Shown: positions 60,101 to 64,000 of the stretch, in pieces
How positions within the stretch are numbered: position 1 is the first letter of the stretch
How the letters are laid out: each line of letters starts with the position of its first letter
From: Brevipalpus yothersi
Taxonomy: Eukaryota > Arthropoda > Arachnida > Trombidiformes > Tenuipalpidae
Length of the DNA: 64,000 bases
Reading direction: 5' to 3'
NCBI GenBank assembly: GCA_003956705.1
Contig: QZCP01000161.1
Span: 1-64,000, forward strand
Notes under the pieces: model-generated
Databases searched by the model: none
Told to the model about the DNA's origin: nothing
What the model saw: only the letters and a program-made list of their open reading frames with translations
Made by a program: the position numbers and the translations under genes

Positions 60101-60939
60101 TGCCACAAACGATCTTTACTCCCAACATGGCATTTTTCACAGAAGTAACTCAGACCAGTATAGCCTCGCATGTTCACGATAGCATTATAATGGCCGATTG
60201 AGTCACCTTTGAAGATTATATTCTTCCAATTGTATCTATCAATGACTATGATTTGATAAGGACATATCAGTTTTTGAATAGTAACCATATCGTCATGATC
60301 TACAACTTCTTTCTTTGATAGACCATATCTGTCTATAAGAATTTCAACTAGGTTCATCTGCTTCCCCACATCAGACTTGAGCTTGAACCATTCTTGTCTC
60401 CTCTCCAAAGAATAATTCTCTTTGTAATAGATACAAAGAGCCAAGGCATGGAAGAAGCAGTAGTTGTGAGAGTCTTCAATCAGAATCACAGATTGAGTTT
60501 TTCTTTTCCTCATTTCATCGATAGAATAAGGAGCTTTACGCATTTTTCCTGCACCTCGTAGGCCCTCATCGATGTTAACTTGCATGAACAGTTCACCATG
60601 AGCCAGGAACGTTGAATTTGACTGACTAATCTCGTAGAGAGCATTCAAAAATGCTTCATTATTACGATTACCAACACGCGCATGATGTAGAAAAATAGGA
60701 TTCATAAACGTATCCGAATCGATGTACACAGAATATGTATCAGATGAATTGGCATTGGCAAGTGACTCATCTAGAAATCGACGATGAAAGTTGTCAACAT
60801 CAATTTCAACATCCAGTGGACTTGTACATGTAGCTAGAGTGTGTTTTATCAGGTATTTCTTCACTATCTCTCTTCGATTCAGTGTACGGCTACGTCGAGT
60901 GATTTGAGGCAGAGAGTCATCACGTATGAATTCAATCAA
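57139..60939 (-). pseudogene. Protein-primed-type B-family DNA polymerase remnant (Polinton-like)
   Basis: One polymerase is spread over at least five open segments in different frames: 60939-59269 (556 codons), 59223-58906, 58809-58244 (two frames), 58200-57742 and 57657-57139. In order they show Cys/His clusters (CEKCHVGS, CSDCNVIF, CEKCDEEW, HCDKCNLVV), exonuclease motif I (FFDIES), II (AHNGRGYDSHF) and III (YCLNDVEIL), then polymerase motif A (DVNSLYP), B (KLLLNSLWGKL) and C (FDTDS). The order and type fit the Polinton/Maverick and related virus-like elements. Every conserved motif survives, but frameshifts and stops separate the segments, so it is inactive. No start ATG was found near 60939. 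No integrase, packaging ATPase or capsid gene was seen in the window. Confidence 0.88.
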
Positions 60940-61264
60940 AGCATTCGTTAATCGAGAGGATGATGAATTGCTTGTATGATTCGATGAAATCCTTTCACCC
61001 CAAGATTAAGCTTCACTTGAAGACAAGTCTGATATTAGGATGTTGGAATCGATCTCGAATCTAACACAAGAAGAGAAGAAACAATCGAAAACACTCTCGA
61101 GATAAGAGAAATATTTTTGAGAACACACACTTGAACAAGCGAAAAAACTTGTGTTATTCAGAAAACTTATCGATATACTTGATTGATGGTAGGAGATGGA
61201 ATGGAGAGAGGTTGTTGAGTTTCAGAGGCTCAATAAGTGGGATCAAATGGCTCGGGTCTGGAAA
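60940..61264. other. Upstream of the polymerase remnant
   Basis: The polymerase frame stays open to about 61006 without an ATG. No other feature was seen. Confidence 0.4.
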
Positions 61265-62385
61265 GTGACACCAAGATTCAAGTTCTCTCCTCTTTTTTAG
61301 GGATGATGTAAACACTTTGAAGTTATCAGCACTCTGGCTGTAAACGAATCGCTCTCCAACTGATTGATGTCTAGACTTTGAACTCAAGTTTTTTATCGCA
61401 CTGGTAAGAGTGAGAAGTATGCTTTCAAGTTGCCAACACTGTTGGTGTGCACAGAAAATATGTCCAACGGACTTATGTCTAGACTTTGAACTCAAGTTTT
61501 CTATCTCACGAGCAAGAGCGATAAAATAAAACTTTGATATTGCTGACGCTGTCAGTGGTGACAGAAAATAACTCCAAAGGACTCATGTCCGGACTTCGAA
61601 CTCAAGTTTCTTATCTCTTTGGTAAGAGTGATAAAAAAAACTTTGATGTTGCTGACGCTGTTAGTGATGACAGAAAATAACTCTAACGGACTCGTGTCCA
61701 GACTTTGAACTCAAGTTTCTTATCTCTTTGGTGAGAGCGATAAAAAAAACTTTGATGTTGCCGACGCTGTTAGTGGGGACAATAAATAACTCCAACGGAC
61801 TCGTGTCCAGGCTTTGAACTCAAGTTTCTTATCTCTTTGGTAAGAGCGATAAAAAAAACTTTGATGTTGCCCACGCTGTTAGTGGTGACAGAAAATAACT
61901 CCAACGGACTAATGTCTAGACTTTAAACTCAAGTTTTTTATCACACTGGTAAGAGTGATAAGTATGCTTTGAAGTTGCCGACACTGTCGGTGTGAACAGA
62001 AAATATTTCCAACGAACAAATGTCTAGACTTTGAACTCGAGTTCCTGATCTCACTGGTAACTATGATAAAGATACTTCGAAGTTGCCGACACTGTGAGTG
62101 TGGACAGAGAATCTGTCCAATGGACTAATGTCTGAATTTTGGACCCAAGTTTCTTATTTCTCTGTTAAGAGTGATAAGTATAATTTGAAACTGCCAACAC
62201 TGTTCATGTTGTCAAATAATTTTCTAATTTTCACTAATGTCTAGACTTCGAACTTAATTTTCTTATCTCATTGGTAAGAGTGATAAGAATACTTTGAAGT
62301 TGCCGACACTGTAATGGTTGGCGAGTTATCTTCACAAAGGACTAATGTCTAGACTTTGAACTCAAGTTTCTTGTCTAACCGTCAA
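61265..62385. repeat. ~111-bp satellite, about ten units
   Basis: The segment tctagactttgaactcaagt recurs near 61370, 61480, 61593, 61706, 61818, 61915, 62028, 62138, 62240 and 62347. It is followed in each unit by cttatctc-tggtaagagtgat and gttgccgacactgt. Units differ by 10-25 %, so the array is not freshly homogenised. Confidence 0.9.
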
Positions 62386-62576
62386 GAACAAATATGAACT
62401 CCCTCTTGTACCACCTACAACAGGATAACCAATCAGCAAGAGTTCATCAAACTCCCATGAGAGTCGATCGAGATTGCTTCTCTCTAATCAAATATTTCTA
62501 CTGTTCTATGATATCATCTCAAGTTCCCGTTCTTCTATCTCAATTTTTCATTCCATCTAACCTGAATTCATGCATT

Positions 62577-63434
62577 ATGCCTTCCCTCTCAAAAGTGAAG
62601 AAGAATGTTGAGCATACTGATGCTTTGACCGTAGCAGAATATGAAGATGATGTTTGTTTGAAAGAGATTTATTCGTTCTCACTCGGTGCTGGTGTAAATG
62701 TTGACATCAATTATGCCATGTGATGTACAAGTGATTCTGAACTTTGTTTCCCAATAGTGCATCTTTCCAAGGATGATGAATCTGATTTATCTCCTGGGGT
62801 TTTCCTTTCAACGAAAGATTTACACAATTTACACACAATCTTCTTCCATCAGCGAAAGCAACTTGCTAAATCCTTCACCATGGGTAGTTTGTCTATCGGA
62901 ATTACGAACCACCCCGTTTGGGTCCATACTATAAAATCCAAGCTACGACCGATAAGTTTACTCCATGGACATATGAGAGCTTTCTTGAAGCTTATACCCA
63001 TCATAGAACGATTCTTCGTGGCTGTGGAGTGCAACGATAATGAATTGAAAGAGAATTTACTTCATTTTCCTCTTGTAACTTTCGCCATTTCAAGACTTTC
63101 AGATCAAAATTTCAAGCCTGAGGATATTTTTTCCCCTGAAAAGATGGATGGTCATTTCTGTTATCCGAGAGATAAAATCCGTAGACTTCTCGAAAATGGT
63201 GTCTTTGGTTCAGCTGACGGGGTACATTTGCTCAAAATCAAAGCTTTTGATCTTGCTAGGAGCTTGAACTTATTTCTCAGAACTGCTTCCAAATTTTCTG
63301 AGAGCGGTTTCATAAGAAATCTTCTCATGAATGGTATATATAATTACTTACATGGTTTTGTTCATAAAATAATTTTCCAAAAAATCTATTTGAATCAGCC
63401 ATTCTGTTCCACAGAAATATTGACAAGAATCTGA
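62577..63434 (+). pseudogene. Unrecognised ORF with a single in-frame TGA
   Basis: From ATG 62577 (MPSLSKVKKNVEHTDALTVA) the frame is open to TGA 62721-62723, then open again in the same frame to TGA near 63434. That is 286 codons with one interruption. The second part has a plausible globular composition (PGVFLSTKDLHNLHTIF, HGHMRAFLKLIPIIERFFVA, SADGVHLLKIKAFDLARSLN). An in-frame ATG at 62394 would add N-terminal residues. No family was recognised. The position next to the polymerase remnant suggests, but does not show, that it belongs to the same element. A nonsense mutation is the simplest reading; readthrough cannot be excluded. Confidence 0.45.
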
Positions 63435-63515
63435 ATAAATAATCGAAATCCATCTTCCGATGCAAGTTTCATTTTTCAACATGTTCGTTTAGACCTCATA
63501 GTTGAATAATAAATT

Positions 63516-63880
63516 CAATGAGTCAATGGAATGTGAATATCGAGTTGAAATTTACAGGAAAATAGAATATTTCGATCATTATAGTCAATGGAATGGAAAT
63601 ATTCACTTGATATTGATGAAAAGTTAGAGAAGGTTGTTCAATATAGTCAATGGAATGAAAATATTCAGTTGAGCTTGACCAAAAATTGAATAAAGTTGAT
63701 TAACTCAGTCTATGAAATGAAAATATTCAGTTGAGTTTGACCGAAAATTGGGAAAATTTGATCACACCATTCGATGAAATGGAAATGTTCAGTTCAGTTC
63801 GATGAAAAGTTGGAAGAGTTTGATCAATATGTTCGATTGACTGAAAATAATGAGTTGATTCTGACCAGAAATTGGAATCG
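63516..63880. repeat. ~62-bp minisatellite
   Basis: Five to six units of agtcaatggaatgaaaatat followed by tcagttgag-ttgaccaaaa, spaced 61-64 bp, decaying towards the right. No clear relation to the 63-bp array at 54.5 kb. Confidence 0.8.
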
Positions 63881-64000
63881 ACACTTACGGATAACTCTCA
63901 GGAAAAAAAAAGTTCTCCTCACCTAATTCTGTTGAAAAGTTGACAGAAATCGAATAATATTAATGATGCTTCACAGATGGAGAGAGAAAAACTCACATTC
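63881..64000. other. Right end of window
   Basis: No feature was seen. Confidence 0.4.

Noticed and set aside
61154..61495. 113-codon minus-strand ORF
   Set aside because: It falls mostly in the 111-bp satellite and contains the repeat twice.

Overview
The window is eukaryotic DNA, most likely from a compact, AT-rich arthropod genome. Its genes are split by 60-350 bp GT-AG introns, poly(A) signals and microsatellites are present, and degraded DNA transposons and a Polinton-type DNA polymerase sit beside the genes. An acariform mite would fit, but nothing in the sequence fixes the taxon.

From about 0.1 to 51 kb the window is one clustered family of ADAM/reprolysin-like genes. Each complete member has four coding exons with the same intron phases (1, 1, 2). 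Exon 1 holds the signal peptide, a short Cys-containing prodomain and the N-lobe of the metalloprotease domain. Exon 2 holds the zinc-site half of the protease, the disintegrin domain and most of the Cys-rich domain. Exon 3 holds an EGF-like Cys module, and exon 4 a transmembrane helix with a cytoplasmic tail. Eight genes (A1-A8) run head-to-tail on the minus strand from 4.5 to 35.4 kb. They are followed by A9 and A10 (+), A11 (-, a stripped prodomain-EGF-TM minigene), A12 (-, broken by a 1-nt frameshift) and A13 (+). A truncated relic lies at 143-569 and an orphan TM exon at 16.46-16.65 kb. Seven of A1-A8 keep HExxHxxGxxH plus a Met-turn. A6 has Asp at the third zinc position. A9, A12 and A13 have lost the zinc site but keep disintegrin, Cys-rich and TM parts, while A10 between them is intact. 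The cluster therefore mixes apparent membrane proteases with apparent adhesion-only paralogues. It has been shaped by block duplication, gene conversion and swapping of the 3' (TM/tail) exon.

A 2.3-kb transposable element with 41-bp inverted repeats (2066-4350) is inserted in the array. It carries a NADAR-domain gene with a premature stop and a broken acidic ORF.

From 51 to 64 kb the window is mobile-element territory. It holds a 1.7-kb foldback palindrome (51.5-53.2 kb); a 1.54-kb Tc1/mariner-superfamily element with an intact transposase inserted in a 63-bp minisatellite; a frameshifted protein-primed-type B-family DNA polymerase (57.1-60.9 kb, Polinton/Maverick-like); a roughly 111-bp satellite (61.3-62.4 kb); an unrecognised ORF interrupted by one in-frame TGA (62.6-63.4 kb); and a roughly 62-bp repeat at the right end. 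No tRNA, rRNA or CRISPR was seen.
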